Position numbers and translations under genes: made by a program. Source: JAJFJD01 sp965228975 (lineage in GTDB: Bacteria > Pseudomonadota > Alphaproteobacteria > UBA8366). From it: a DNA stretch of 64,000 nucleotides. The stretch's first letter is position 1, and each line of letters begins with the position of its first letter. The stretch lies in NCBI GenBank assembly GCA_965228975.1, contig OZ245851.1, positions 1,178,001 through 1,242,000 on the forward strand. The letters run 5' to 3'. Below, piece after piece: positions 7,723 through 16,612 of this stretch. Below the pieces are notes generated by a model that had not been told where the DNA came from, did no database searches, and saw only the letters and a list, made by a program, of their open reading frames with translations.

Positions 7723-8937
7723 ATGGCGATCGGCAGGTCCGGGGATACGGTGCGCGACGCGATAGGGCCGCTGTTGGCGACTTTTTCGATCCAGACCGTC
7801 GCGGCAGTGGCCTTGTTCGGAATTTCGGTGGTTGCGCCGGCCGCGGCCCCGGATATCGGCGTCGATGCGACGCTCATCGGAGTCTTCAGCGCAATCGTCT
7901 ACGGGTCGGGTATGGCGGGCGGCCTCCTGGCCGGTTCCTTCGCCGATCGCTTCGGGGCGGTTCGTGTCGGTCAAGTTCTGATGTTGTTCACGGTGTTTGC
8001 CGTATCGGTCCTAACGTTGGCGACCCCGCTCGCGGCTGTCGTGGGCGCAATTCTCCTCGGGCTCTGTTACGGACCGGTCAATCCGGTCAGCACGCATATT
8101 CTCGCCCGCGTAACGGCAACGAATCTCCGGCCGCTGTTCTTCTCGATCAAGCAGACCGGCATGCCCGCCGGTGCCGCGATCGCCGGATTGATAATGCCGT
8201 TCGTGATTGCGCTTTACGATTGGCGAGCCGCTATCCTGACCGCCGGCGTCATGGCCGTCGCGGTCGCCGTTGCGATCCAGCCGCTCCGTCGGCGTTTCGA
8301 TACGGATCGGCAGCCTGCCCGCCGGTTCCGCCGTTCCGATATCGTCGAGCCGATAAAACTGGTCGCGGGAGATTCCCGCTTGAGGGCTCTGGCCGTTGTC
8401 GGCTTCACCTATTCCGGCGCCCAGGTGACGGTCATGACGTTCTACGTCGTCTATCTCACAGCAGCGCTCGCCCTGCCGCTGACGACCGCCGGGCTGATCT
8501 TCTCATTGCTGCAACTGGGTGCGATTCTCGGCCGCTTGTTTTGGGGCGCGATTGCGGATCGGTATCTCCCGGCCAATCCGTTGCTGGTCGGCCTCGGGAT
8601 CATCACGGGTGTGCTGACGATCCTGGCCGGCTTGTACGGCCCGGGATGGCCGGTGTGGGTGATCGGTCTGGTGAGCTTTGTGCTCGGCACGACCTGCGCC
8701 GGATGGAACGGCTTGTTCTTTTCGGAGCTGGTCAAATTCGCGCCGGCGGATCGGGCCGGCGAGGTGGCCAGCGGTATGCAGGTCTTCATCATGGCCGGCG
8801 TCGCGCTCGCGCCGCCGGTCTTCGGCGCCGTCGTAAACCTGGCGGACGGTTACCGCGGGGCTTTCGTTATGGTCGCGGTCACGATGGCCGCGGCGGCGAT
8901 GCATCAGAAACGGGTTTTCCGAAAACTGGATCGATAG
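7723..8937 (+). CDS. Major facilitator superfamily (MFS) transporter
   Basis: This 404-residue protein has twelve predicted hydrophobic segments. The MFS loop 2-3 signature is seen as GSFADRFGAVRVGQ, and a second-half counterpart is GRLFWGAIADRYLP. The start at ATG 7723 follows an AAGGACA ribosome-binding sequence. It is divergent from the betaine-type ABC operon. The substrate is unknown; nothing in the sequence separates sugar, organic-acid or drug carriers. No partner enzyme gene follows on the same strand. Confidence 0.88.
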   Translation: MAIGRSGDTVRDAIGPLLATFSIQTVAAVALFGISVVAPAAAPDIGVDATLIGVFSAIVYGSGMAGGLLAGSFADRFGAVRVGQVLMLFTVFAVSVLTLATPLAAVVGAILLGLCYGPVNPVSTHILARVTATNLRPLFFSIKQTGMPAGAAIAGLIMPFVIALYDWRAAILTAGVMAVAVAVAIQPLRRRFDTDRQPARRFRRSDIVEPIKLVAGDSRLRALAVVGFTYSGAQVTVMTFYVVYLTAALALPLTTAGLIFSLLQLGAILGRLFWGAIADRYLPANPLLVGLGIITGVLTILAGLYGPGWPVWVIGLVSFVLGTTCAGWNGLFFSELVKFAPADRAGEVASGMQVFIMAGVALAPPVFGAVVNLADGYRGAFVMVAVTMAAAAMHQKRVFRKLDR

Positions 8938-9151
8938 GGCCAAGCGTAGGGCGGGACCGGGTGCTTTGCGCGTGATCGGCCTTCGATTGGGATATGAGGT
9001 GTGCATGGCAGGTTGACCTGTATCAACGAAGTTCAACGAATTTGCGGGAAGCTTCAATTGGAGATGCTGACGGAGCTTTGTATTTGTTCCGGATATCCGT
9101 TGGTACCGATGAAAATGCTGTCTGGCGTCGAGAAAAGATGGTGTGTGATTG

Positions 9152-9535
9152 ATGTCGATACCGAAATCATCTGCGGCGATTATCACAATTATGACGGTCA
9201 GCCCGGCGTTTGCCGCTGAGCAACCTGTCGTTGGTCCCTGGTCTGGCTGGCATTCTCATTGGTCCGGCTTTTGGTGGCTTTGCCCATTGATGATGCTGTT
9301 TATGTTGGTTTTCTTCGCTTTGGTCTTCGTTGTCCTGCGGAAAAAGAGCGGCGATGGGCGTCTACCATGGCACTGGATGGGCGGGCAATTCGGGAACCAA
9401 CAGACTTACGAAGGCTATGGAGGTGCGACGCAGGAATCGGCGATGGACATACTCAACAAACGCTATGCGCGGGGTGAGATCGAAAAGGACGAATACGAGG
9501 ACAAGAAGGCCGCGATAGGTTCAGCGGAGAAATAA
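9152..9535 (+). CDS. Small membrane protein with C-terminal SHOCT domain
   Basis: This 127-residue protein has a signal-like hydrophobic N-terminus ending in PAFAAE. A His/Trp-rich stretch (GWHSHWSGFWW) follows, then a transmembrane helix at about 45-65. A short SHOCT-type domain closes the protein (AMDILNKRYARGEIEKDEYE); such domains are common at the ends of small membrane or stress proteins. ATG 9152 is preferred to the TTG just before it. It lies 30 bases upstream of a methionine-rich protein. The His-rich external segment and the neighbours suggest a link to metals, which is inference. Confidence 0.75.
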   Translation: MSIPKSSAAIITIMTVSPAFAAEQPVVGPWSGWHSHWSGFWWLCPLMMLFMLVFFALVFVVLRKKSGDGRLPWHWMGGQFGNQQTYEGYGGATQESAMDILNKRYARGEIEKDEYEDKKAAIGSAEK

Positions 9536-9565
9536 CCTCGATGCAGGATGCGGAAGGAGACCGAT

Positions 9566-9985
9566 ATGAAGAACGAAGAAATGCAAAGCAAGATGCATGA
9601 CATGATGGCGCAGTGTCTTGCCAATATGTCCTCGGATGAGAAATCAGAAATCATGATGGCCATGATGGAAAAAATGAAAGAAGGCGCCTGCATGGAGGAC
9701 ATGATGGCTCAGATGGGCAAAATGGAAGGCCCGGGTGCCATGCAGGAGATGGTGGGCCGGATGATGTCGGGCGGTAAGGAGCAAGACTCCACGATGCCCG
9801 AGATGATGCTCCAAACCATGATGCCTCACTGCATCAAAATGATGATGCCAAAAATCCCGAAAGAAAAGCGCGCGGATCTCGTAACGGGGACGATTACTGC
9901 GCTGATGGAAGCGGCATCGAGTGATATGTCCGATGAAGAGAAAGCTAGCTTTAAGAAGCAGGTCGTCGAGGCGGTAATCCCATAA
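9566..9985 (+). CDS. Methionine-rich hypothetical protein
   Basis: This 139-residue cytosolic-looking protein contains 30 methionines by direct count, about one residue in five, mostly as MM or MxxM pairs along predicted amphipathic helices. Three cysteines (AQCL, GACM, PHCIK) add soft-metal ligands. No signal peptide or membrane span is visible. ATG 9566 is chosen because an AAGGAG ribosome-binding site precedes it; a frame extension to 9548 lacks one. The neighbours are a SHOCT membrane protein upstream and a convergent CDF metal exporter. Copper(I) or silver binding is a plausible role given the Met/Cys content, but I recognise no characterised family. Confidence 0.7.
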   Translation: MKNEEMQSKMHDMMAQCLANMSSDEKSEIMMAMMEKMKEGACMEDMMAQMGKMEGPGAMQEMVGRMMSGGKEQDSTMPEMMLQTMMPHCIKMMMPKIPKEKRADLVTGTITALMEAASSDMSDEEKASFKKQVVEAVIP

Positions 9986-10082
9986 TTGCCATGACCGGCA
10001 CCCATGACCGGTGGCGCTCGCTGCATTGAAAAATCGCCTTCGCAAGATGATTGGTTGCCGCCGATGTTGAAGGTGGGACCGT

Positions 10083-10958
10083 TCAGCGCTCTGGGGTGGT
10101 TGTTTGCGGCTCGATATGAATGGAGATGTCGCGTGCCTGGAATTGCTCCTCCAACAGTTTTTCGATCGTGTTCGCGATGTCGTGGGCTTCAGTCGTCGAC
10201 AGGGCCGGGTCGACCGAAATGATCATGTCGATAGCCGGGCGCGAACCCACCCAGCGAGAGCGTACTTGGGGGACCTTTTGAACGCCGGCGACATCTTCGA
10301 CGGTGCCAACCAGGATTTCCGGTTCGACGGCGAACTGGTCGACTAAGGTGGGCAGTGCGCGTTTGAAAAGCCGATAAGCCAGATACATCACAAGTGCCGA
10401 TACGGCTAGCGCACAGACCGAATCGAGCCACGGATATCCCCTTGCCGAAAGCTGCCATCCGCCGATGACAACGACCGTGGTTAGAGCGTCCGCGAAGGTA
10501 TGATTTGCATCAGCGCGCAAGATTTCCGATTGCAGACGTTTTGCCCAGTACCGCTGCCATGCGGCGATAATGATGTTGACGGCAAGAACGCATAGCATGA
10601 CCCCCAATGCCCAATCATCTTCGACAACCTCTATCTCGTCCCGTCTAATCGCATGCAGGGCGAGTTCGACCGCGAGGACCGCCAACAGCGTTGCAAGGCC
10701 GAAGACGGCCAGTGTCTCGAATTTTCGATGGCCATAGGGGTGTTCACGATCGGCGGGCTGGCTAGACAACCTAACAACGCCCCAGGCAATGATATTGTTC
10801 ATGACATCGGTTAGCGAATGGACCGCGTCTCCAAGTATCGCTAGCGACCCGGTCGAAATCCCCACGATTAGCTTTCCGATAAGGACGAGGAGGTTCGCGG
10901 CGCCTTCCATAAGGATGATGCGCTGCACTTGGCGATCGCGCTTGGCGGTATCGCTCAT
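10083..10958 (-). CDS. Cation diffusion facilitator (CDF) family metal exporter
   Basis: This 291-residue protein has about six membrane spans and a cytosolic C-terminal domain from near residue 205. The two HxxxD pairs of the transport site are visible: HSLTD in TM2 and HTFAD in TM5. A REHPYGHRKFE loop follows TM2. HxxxD pairs are found in zinc-type and other CDFs, in contrast to the DxxxD site of FieF. The exporter moves divalent cations out of the cytosol by proton antiport. It converges with the methionine-rich gene. The metal cannot be assigned with certainty; zinc is the default. Confidence 0.88.
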   Translation of the reverse strand: MSDTAKRDRQVQRIILMEGAANLLVLIGKLIVGISTGSLAILGDAVHSLTDVMNNIIAWGVVRLSSQPADREHPYGHRKFETLAVFGLATLLAVLAVELALHAIRRDEIEVVEDDWALGVMLCVLAVNIIIAAWQRYWAKRLQSEILRADANHTFADALTTVVVIGGWQLSARGYPWLDSVCALAVSALVMYLAYRLFKRALPTLVDQFAVEPEILVGTVEDVAGVQKVPQVRSRWVGSRPAIDMIISVDPALSTTEAHDIANTIEKLLEEQFQARDISIHIEPQTTTPER

Positions 10959-11016
10959 GCTCCATATCCGTGTTGAATAAAGGGCCGCAAATCAGCTCGA
11001 AGCGCGGCGCCGATAA

Positions 11017-11739
11017 TCAGTCGAGGCGTTGCCATCCGTCCGGGCCGAAGGCTTCGAGCGGCCGGAAGCGGCCCTTGTAGGTCATCTTCGGGCTGTCCTT
11101 AATCCAGAAACCGAGATAGACGTGGTCCAGGTCGCACGCGCGTGCCTCGGCGATCAACCACAACACCATGTAGCTGCCGAGGCTCCGTTTGGGCAGGTCC
11201 GGATCGAAGAAACTGTACACGGCGGAAAGGCCGTTCTGCATCCGGTCCATCAGACAGGCGGCGACCAGACGGCCGCTCTGGTCGCGGAATTCGATCAGGT
11301 CCGTTTCGACCGGGCTGGTGACGACCATGGCCGCATACTCGCGCCGGTTCATGCGCGACATGTCGCCGTCGCCGTGGCGATGGTTCACGTATCTGCGGAA
11401 GAGCCGATACTGCTCGTCGGTGATGTGCTTGCCGGCGCTGGTTGCCGTCAGGTCGGCGTTGGTCCGCATGACCCGCCGCCAGCTCTTGGTTTCGATGAAG
11501 TTGCGGGCATCGACCCGGACCGGGACACAGGCGGAGCAGCCCCTGCAGGCCGGCCGGTAGGCGATATGATGGCTGCGGCGGAATCCGCCCAGGGACAGTT
11601 GCTCGAACGCATCCTGTGCGCTGGCGCCGGTCAACTCCGTGAAAAGTTGTTGTTCGACGCGACCGGTCAGATACGGACAGGGCATCGGCCCCGACCGGTA
11701 GAATGTAAGCATACGGTCTGGCAGCCGTTGCAGTGTCAT
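11017..11739 (-). CDS. bpt: Leucyl/arginyl-tRNA--protein transferase, ATE1/Bpt family
   Basis: This 240-residue protein has the length of bacterial Bpt, which transfers leucine from leucyl-tRNA to N-terminal Asp or Glu in the N-end rule. The family is homologous to eukaryotic ATE1 arginyltransferases. Conserved Cys residues appear at PCPYL and CRGCSAC, the region that in ATE1 has been reported to bind an Fe-S cluster. The C-terminal GNAT-like half contains YLGFWIKDSPKMTYKGRF, characteristic of the family. It is divergent from the TPR-methyltransferase gene. Alphaproteobacterial members are usually annotated as arginyltransferase; aminoacid specificity is not resolved here. Confidence 0.9.
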   Translation of the reverse strand: MTLQRLPDRMLTFYRSGPMPCPYLTGRVEQQLFTELTGASAQDAFEQLSLGGFRRSHHIAYRPACRGCSACVPVRVDARNFIETKSWRRVMRTNADLTATSAGKHITDEQYRLFRRYVNHRHGDGDMSRMNRREYAAMVVTSPVETDLIEFRDQSGRLVAACLMDRMQNGLSAVYSFFDPDLPKRSLGSYMVLWLIAEARACDLDHVYLGFWIKDSPKMTYKGRFRPLEAFGPDGWQRLD

Positions 11740-11942
11740 CGTTGTTTCTGACCGTCTGTCTGTGCATCGCGATTGGCGACCCGCCCATGATGCTAGAGGA
11801 TGGTCTTCGGCGCAATTCCCCTAAAATGGGGAGGTGCCGAAATTCGGCCATGCTGGTCCCGTCAGCCGCGATAGTGTATGTGACGCGGCAGGGGAGTGTG
11901 CGGTTTGACCGGGCAATACGTCGGCAGGCAAGCGAGGACGCT

Positions 11943-13148
11943 ATGGAAATCACGATGAGCAACGGCAATGGAGCGGGTTTGGAGGAATCCATCCGGCTGA
12001 CGCGCGAGGGCAACGAGTATCTCGAGCGCGAGGCTTTTGACGAGGCTGTCGTCGTGTTGCGCCAGGCGTTGGCGTTGAATCCCGAATCCGACATGGCCGA
12101 GTTCAATCTCGGCGCCGCGCTGGCCGGTCTCGGCGACCTGGAGCAGTCGATGGCGGTGTTTCGCAACATCATCGATCGCAAGCCGGATGTCGTGGATACG
12201 CATACGAAATTGGCCGCGGCGCTCGAAGCGCATCGTATTCCGCGGTTCGAGCCGGGCATGCGACTGCCGGGGACGGACGCGCTGGACGCCGTGCTTACGA
12301 CCTATCGGCAAGCGGTGGATTCGGTGCCGGTTCTCTTCGGGTGTTATTCCACGTTGACCGAGATTCTGAACGCGGTCGGACGGTCCGCGGAGGCGCGCGC
12401 GATGATGGCGCAAGCCGAAATCTTCAACACCGACTTGCCGTACGCACTACAGAATGTCGGCGCGACGATGCAGCATCCGGGGGACTTGCCCGCGGCGACG
12501 ACCTTGCACCGCAACGTCATGGCAATGGCGCCGGACCATGAATACATGACCGAGCAGGACTTTCTGAGCACCGATCTGACCTTTTCCGATTCCGAGATCA
12601 CCTTGCCCGACGGGTTCGAGGTGATGATGGAGTGGGAAAGGCCGATCATGGAACGTTCGGCGGAAATCGTCTGTCACAACCAGGGTGATGTGCTGAATGT
12701 CGGGTTCGGCATGGCCATCATCGATACGGCGATCCAGCAGCAGGGTGTGACGAGCCATACGATTATCGAAGCGCATGAACAGGTGATGGAGAAGGCGCGG
12801 CGCTGGGCCGAGGACAAGAAGGGCGTCAATCTCGTGCATTCCACCTGGCAGGATGCGCTCGACGGTCTGCCGCAGTTCGACGGCATCTACTTCGACACGC
12901 TGATGCCGCCGATGCTGCCGTTCCTGGAGCGTGTCCCCTCAATGCTTAAACAGGACGGCGTGTTCCTGTATTTCCAGTCGATGATCCAACTGGAGAATCT
13001 CGAAACGATGATCGGTCAGGGGCTTGGTTTCGGCATCGAGTTCCATCCTTTCGATGAGATTCCGGAGAATTCCTACTACCGCCTGACCGAAAAGACGCCG
13101 GACGGCCGGTATCTGGCGCCGCTTTTCGTCTATCAGAATTTGGGGTAG
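11943..13148 (+). CDS. TPR protein fused to a GAMT/RMT2-type SAM methyltransferase
   Basis: The N-terminal ~90 residues are TPR repeats (LREGNEYLERE and following, with the Gly/Ala/Pro pattern). The C-terminal part from about 225 is a class I methyltransferase. It resembles guanidinoacetate N-methyltransferase and fungal RMT2: NVGFGMAI (252-259), HTIIEAH (272-278) and DGIYFDT (313-319), the last containing the acidic residue equivalent to a catalytic Asp in GAMT. ATG 11943 is preferred to upstream extensions because the TPR region starts here and AGGA precedes it. It could methylate a guanidino group of a small molecule or an arginine in a protein captured by the TPRs; this is inference. Confidence 0.75.
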   Translation: MEITMSNGNGAGLEESIRLTREGNEYLEREAFDEAVVVLRQALALNPESDMAEFNLGAALAGLGDLEQSMAVFRNIIDRKPDVVDTHTKLAAALEAHRIPRFEPGMRLPGTDALDAVLTTYRQAVDSVPVLFGCYSTLTEILNAVGRSAEARAMMAQAEIFNTDLPYALQNVGATMQHPGDLPAATTLHRNVMAMAPDHEYMTEQDFLSTDLTFSDSEITLPDGFEVMMEWERPIMERSAEIVCHNQGDVLNVGFGMAIIDTAIQQQGVTSHTIIEAHEQVMEKARRWAEDKKGVNLVHSTWQDALDGLPQFDGIYFDTLMPPMLPFLERVPSMLKQDGVFLYFQSMIQLENLETMIGQGLGFGIEFHPFDEIPENSYYRLTEKTPDGRYLAPLFVYQNLG

Positions 13149-13283
13149 GCGATCGGCTATCAGCTATCAGCTCCCGGACGCGTGCGCTGGCCACCAAATG
13201 ACCCAGATTCGGACACAGATCCGAGCGCCTGAGACCATATCGCCCGTTTAACTCGACTGGCGACCCTGTCAAAGGACCCATCC

Positions 13284-15095
13284 GTGTTTAAGCGTTTTCG
13301 ATTACCGTCCCTACGCGATCTTGCCGACGAGGCGCTGACGGCGTTGCGGCGTTTCCCTCTCCCGGCGGCGGCGGCTTTCGGCGCGACCGTCTTCGCCTTG
13401 GCCGAGGAACACAACGTCGAACTGCTGCAGGGCGTGATCCTCAACGACCAGGTGATTCAATTCCTGATCCTGGGTTTCTTCGCGACGCTGTTGGCGAAGC
13501 TCGTGGCCGAGCGGCGCGGTGCGGATATCTATGGATTGGGAGGGTTCGTCGGCGTTGGCCTGGCGTTTCCTTTGCTCGCGCTTACCGCAATCGTGGTCGG
13601 TAATTCATGGACCGACGGCCATGACTTCTTCCCCGATCCCGCGATGGCTTTTCTGTTCGCGGGTTTCGTGTTCCTGATCATGGCGACGCCGTATCGCGCG
13701 GGAGAATCGGGCAATGCGGCGTTGTGGGCGTTCAACCGCATCGCGCTGACCGGCATGATCTTCGGGTTCACCGTTGCGGTGATCCTGGGGGCCGGGCTCA
13801 GCGCCGTGCTGTTCGCCTTGGAGGAGTTATTCGGGATCGACGTGCCGCACAAGCTGCACAGCGATATCTGGATCGTCTGTTTTTGCCTGATTTGGCCGTG
13901 GCGCGCGCTGAGTTCGATGCCGTCGGGCTTCGATCCGCCCGAAGGCGACTATTGTCCGCGATGGATCGGCTTCATCGCCCGGTATGTCTATGTGCCGCTC
14001 GCGTCGGTCTATCTGGTTATCCTTTACGCATTTGCGGTCAAGATCGGCATCGAGTGGGACCTGCCAAAGGGGCAAATCGCCTGGCTGGTCTGCTGGTTCG
14101 CACTGGTCGGCGTCGCGACGAAGCTGACGATCTATCCGCTGCGCGAGACTGGCAACCGTCTCCTTCGTCTTTTCGACCGCTGCTTCTTTCCCGCCTTGTT
14201 CCTGCCGGCCGGCTTGCTGGCAATCGCCGTCGGTGTCCGTGTCCATGCTTATGGTTTAACGGAAGAACGTTACCTGCTGATTTTGTTGACCGGTTGGCTG
14301 TTTGCTATCGCCGCATTCTTTACCTTCGGCGGGCGTCGACTGGTTATCGCGCCGTTCCTGTTGGGGGTGCTTCTGATATTCGCCAGCGGCGGCCCTTGGG
14401 GAGCGGTCGAGACGTCGATCCGCAACCAGATCGCGCGGCTAGAGCCGATATTGGTCGATAACGGGTTGCTGACAGAGGACCGTCTGGTGCGGCTCGACAA
14501 ATCCGTGGCGTTCGATACGAGCAAACGGATCAGCGGTATTGTGACCTATCTTGTCGCCGGGCACCGCCGGCAGCGTTTCATCGAATGGTTGGATGGCCGC
14601 GAGTCCGGATTGGAACTGCCGAAGGATTGGAACACTAAGGAATTCGCCGAAGCCCTCGGATTGCCCTTTGTCGGGAATTGGCAAAAACGGCCGGAATTCC
14701 GTGTAACCCTGAAACAACCGTCGGCGTTGCCGGTCACGGGGTATGACGTGATGATGCGGCACCGGTTTTGGCGCAAGACGGCGGACCTTACGGTTGTCGC
14801 GCCGTCCACGGGCGAGACGTATCGCATCGGTTTCGAACAGAGCACGGGCGTTGTGACGATCCGGGATGCCGCGGATCGGACGGTCCGTTTCGACCTTCGC
14901 CAGCTCGCGAAACGGCTTGATGTGTTTTCCGGCGTTGCGACGCAACGGCTGACCGACCCCAAACGCCTCACATTGGAGGCGGCGGACGGTCCTCTTCGAG
15001 TGCGTCTGGTGGTCATGTCCTTTTACGGTTCGTTGCGTGATGGCGAGACCGATATCAGCCATGTCGACGGGGTCTTTCTCTTCAAGACCCGCTAA
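13284..15095 (+). CDS. DUF4153 domain-containing membrane protein
   Basis: This 603-residue protein has about ten to twelve hydrophobic segments in its first ~370 residues, followed by a soluble, probably cytosolic or periplasmic, C-terminal third. The opening with Phe/Pro-rich RRFPLPAAAA and the spacing of the spans match the DUF4153 family, whose function is unknown. It lies 135 bases downstream of the TPR-methyltransferase gene on the same strand. The C-terminal region looks like a beta-rich domain and I do not recognise a catalytic motif in it. Confidence 0.75.
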   Translation: MFKRFRLPSLRDLADEALTALRRFPLPAAAAFGATVFALAEEHNVELLQGVILNDQVIQFLILGFFATLLAKLVAERRGADIYGLGGFVGVGLAFPLLALTAIVVGNSWTDGHDFFPDPAMAFLFAGFVFLIMATPYRAGESGNAALWAFNRIALTGMIFGFTVAVILGAGLSAVLFALEELFGIDVPHKLHSDIWIVCFCLIWPWRALSSMPSGFDPPEGDYCPRWIGFIARYVYVPLASVYLVILYAFAVKIGIEWDLPKGQIAWLVCWFALVGVATKLTIYPLRETGNRLLRLFDRCFFPALFLPAGLLAIAVGVRVHAYGLTEERYLLILLTGWLFAIAAFFTFGGRRLVIAPFLLGVLLIFASGGPWGAVETSIRNQIARLEPILVDNGLLTEDRLVRLDKSVAFDTSKRISGIVTYLVAGHRRQRFIEWLDGRESGLELPKDWNTKEFAEALGLPFVGNWQKRPEFRVTLKQPSALPVTGYDVMMRHRFWRKTADLTVVAPSTGETYRIGFEQSTGVVTIRDAADRTVRFDLRQLAKRLDVFSGVATQRLTDPKRLTLEAADGPLRVRLVVMSFYGSLRDGETDISHVDGVFLFKTR

Positions 15096-15190
15096 CGCAA
15101 GCGGTCCGAATTCGCCTAGTCCGTGCCGTTTGTGACAGACTCTCCGAAACGGCGTTGACTCAATGTCGCGCAAATTCGGGAGAGATAATC

Positions 15191-15991
15191 ATGCCGCAGG
15201 ACGAAACCGCTGAATTGGTGAAATATGCGCGGGACGGGAACATCGTTACCCTGACGTTGAACCGGCCTGAAAAGCTGAACGCGTTCAGCGATGACCTCGT
15301 CCGGGCGTTGGGCGATGGACTTCGCCGTTTCGATGCCGACAACGACGCCCATATCGCGATCATCTGCGGCAGCGGCCGGGCATTCTCCAGCGGTGCGGAC
15401 GTGCATCAGCGGCAGTTGCGCGACCGTAAGGAATTCGAACGCATCGGCGGGCCGCAGGCGCACGGCGCGCACTCCGCGGACCTGCTCACGCGGTCGGTCA
15501 ACTGGAAGCCGGTCATCGCGGCGGTGCATGGATATGTCCTTGGGTTGGCGGTCGGCATTGTTTTCGAATGCGACCTCGTCGTGGCGGAAGAGGGGACCCA
15601 GTTCCAGATTACCGAAACGTCGCGCGGCCTGGGCGCATCGAAATATTGGGGGTTGCTGAATTATCGCGGCGGCGGTGCATTCGCGACCGAAATGGCCCTG
15701 ACCGGACGATTCTTCAGCGCCGAAGAAGCCCAAGCCGCCAACCTGTTGAACCGCGTGACGGCGAAAGGCGAGTGCCTCGCCGTGGCGACCGAATTGGCGA
15801 ACGAGGTTTGCAAGAACCCGCCGCTCAGCGTGCGCGCGACCGTCCGCACGCGACGCTGGTACCTCGATCAGCTCGGCCGCGAAATTATGATGCAGACCGC
15901 GCCGCTCAAGCTGTACCTAACCGAGGACTTCCAGGAAGCCGCACGTGCTTTCGCGGAGAAACGCCCAGCAGGTCCGTTCAAGGGACGCTAG
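15191..15991 (+). CDS. Enoyl-CoA hydratase/isomerase family protein
   Basis: This 266-residue crotonase-fold protein starts at ATG 15191 after a GGGAGAG ribosome-binding site. The CoA-binding NRPEKLNAFS and oxyanion-hole FSSGADVHQRQ regions are clear, and the second oxyanion region is HGYVLGLAVGIVFECD. The classical catalytic Glu pair is not obvious: ETSRGLGASKY aligns with the usual E-G--P region and retains one Glu. It may therefore be a hydratase, an isomerase or another crotonase reaction. No other beta-oxidation gene is adjacent. Confidence 0.82.
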   Translation: MPQDETAELVKYARDGNIVTLTLNRPEKLNAFSDDLVRALGDGLRRFDADNDAHIAIICGSGRAFSSGADVHQRQLRDRKEFERIGGPQAHGAHSADLLTRSVNWKPVIAAVHGYVLGLAVGIVFECDLVVAEEGTQFQITETSRGLGASKYWGLLNYRGGGAFATEMALTGRFFSAEEAQAANLLNRVTAKGECLAVATELANEVCKNPPLSVRATVRTRRWYLDQLGREIMMQTAPLKLYLTEDFQEAARAFAEKRPAGPFKGR

Positions 15992-16011
15992 GGGATTCGG
16001 AAGCGGCGGCG

Positions 16012-16545
16012 CTAGACGTCGATGATGGTGGGGTTTTTGGCCGTTTTGGTATTGATGACGACCGTGCCCGACAGGATGTCGTGTATCTGACGCCGGCGGT
16101 CGCTGAAGACACCGACAAGCAGGATCAGCCCGCCGGTCAGCGGAACCAGGAACCAGTACAACGCCGACGAAATCAGGATGTGAAAATAGGACGGTTTCCC
16201 ACCGTCCCAACTGCGCACCTCAAGTCCCAGCCATCGCATGCCGAGGGTTGCCGACGCGCTGCTGCCAATCGTTACCATGTCATAGAGAATGAACATCGGG
16301 GCCGCCCAGACAAGGACGAGAATCGCGGTAAAAATGAAGAATGTCAGGATATTGAAGACAAAAAACACCGCTGCCACGGCAAACAAAAGGGCTGCGTCGA
16401 TACAGAAGGCGAGACTTCGCCGCCAGAGGAGACCGTCATAGAAATCCGGACGGTCGAGCGGGTTGGGCGGCTCTTCCGACCATTCCAGAAGCGGTTCCAA
16501 TCGATCCGGTAGATTCGTTGGCACGATGGCCCCCGTTGGTGTCAA
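16012..16545 (-). CDS. RDD family membrane protein
   Basis: This 177-residue protein has the family signature RRSLAFCIDA at the start of the first span, SATLGMRWLGLEV in the middle loop, and RRRQIHDILSGTVVI near the C-terminus. Three hydrophobic segments are visible (about 45-65, 70-95, 125-145). RDD proteins are mostly uncharacterised; some act in sodium or compatible-solute transport. It is downstream of, and on the same strand as, the stator genes but separated by 67 bases with a palindrome. Confidence 0.85.
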   Translation of the reverse strand: MTPTGAIVPTNLPDRLEPLLEWSEEPPNPLDRPDFYDGLLWRRSLAFCIDAALLFAVAAVFFVFNILTFFIFTAILVLVWAAPMFILYDMVTIGSSASATLGMRWLGLEVRSWDGGKPSYFHILISSALYWFLVPLTGGLILLVGVFSDRRRQIHDILSGTVVINTKTAKNPTIIDV

Positions 16546-16577
16546 AGTTCGTCATTTTACCACATTGGGGGGCGAAT

Positions 16578-16595
16578 TGCCCCTTGCAAGGGGCA
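16578..16595. promoter_or_regulatory. Perfect 18-bp palindrome between motB' and the RDD gene
   Basis: TGCCCCTTGCAAGGGGCA is an exact palindrome. It sits 18 bases after the stop of the second motB gene and 33 bases before the RDD start. It can form a strong GCCCC/GGGGC hairpin and may act as a terminator without a long U-run, as an mRNA-end stabiliser or as an operator. Only the symmetry is directly seen. Confidence 0.45.
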
Positions 16596-16612
16596 TTTGG
16601 CGATGATCCGGG

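Noticed and set aside
7492..7974. 160-residue minus-strand open frame covering the proX/MFS gap
   Set aside because: It overlaps the start of the MFS gene, has low-complexity composition and no family features; the gap is better read as a divergent promoter region.
9644..10045. His-rich 133-residue minus-strand open frame
   Set aside because: Its histidines are simply the complement of the Met codons of the methionine-rich gene (ATG/CAT).
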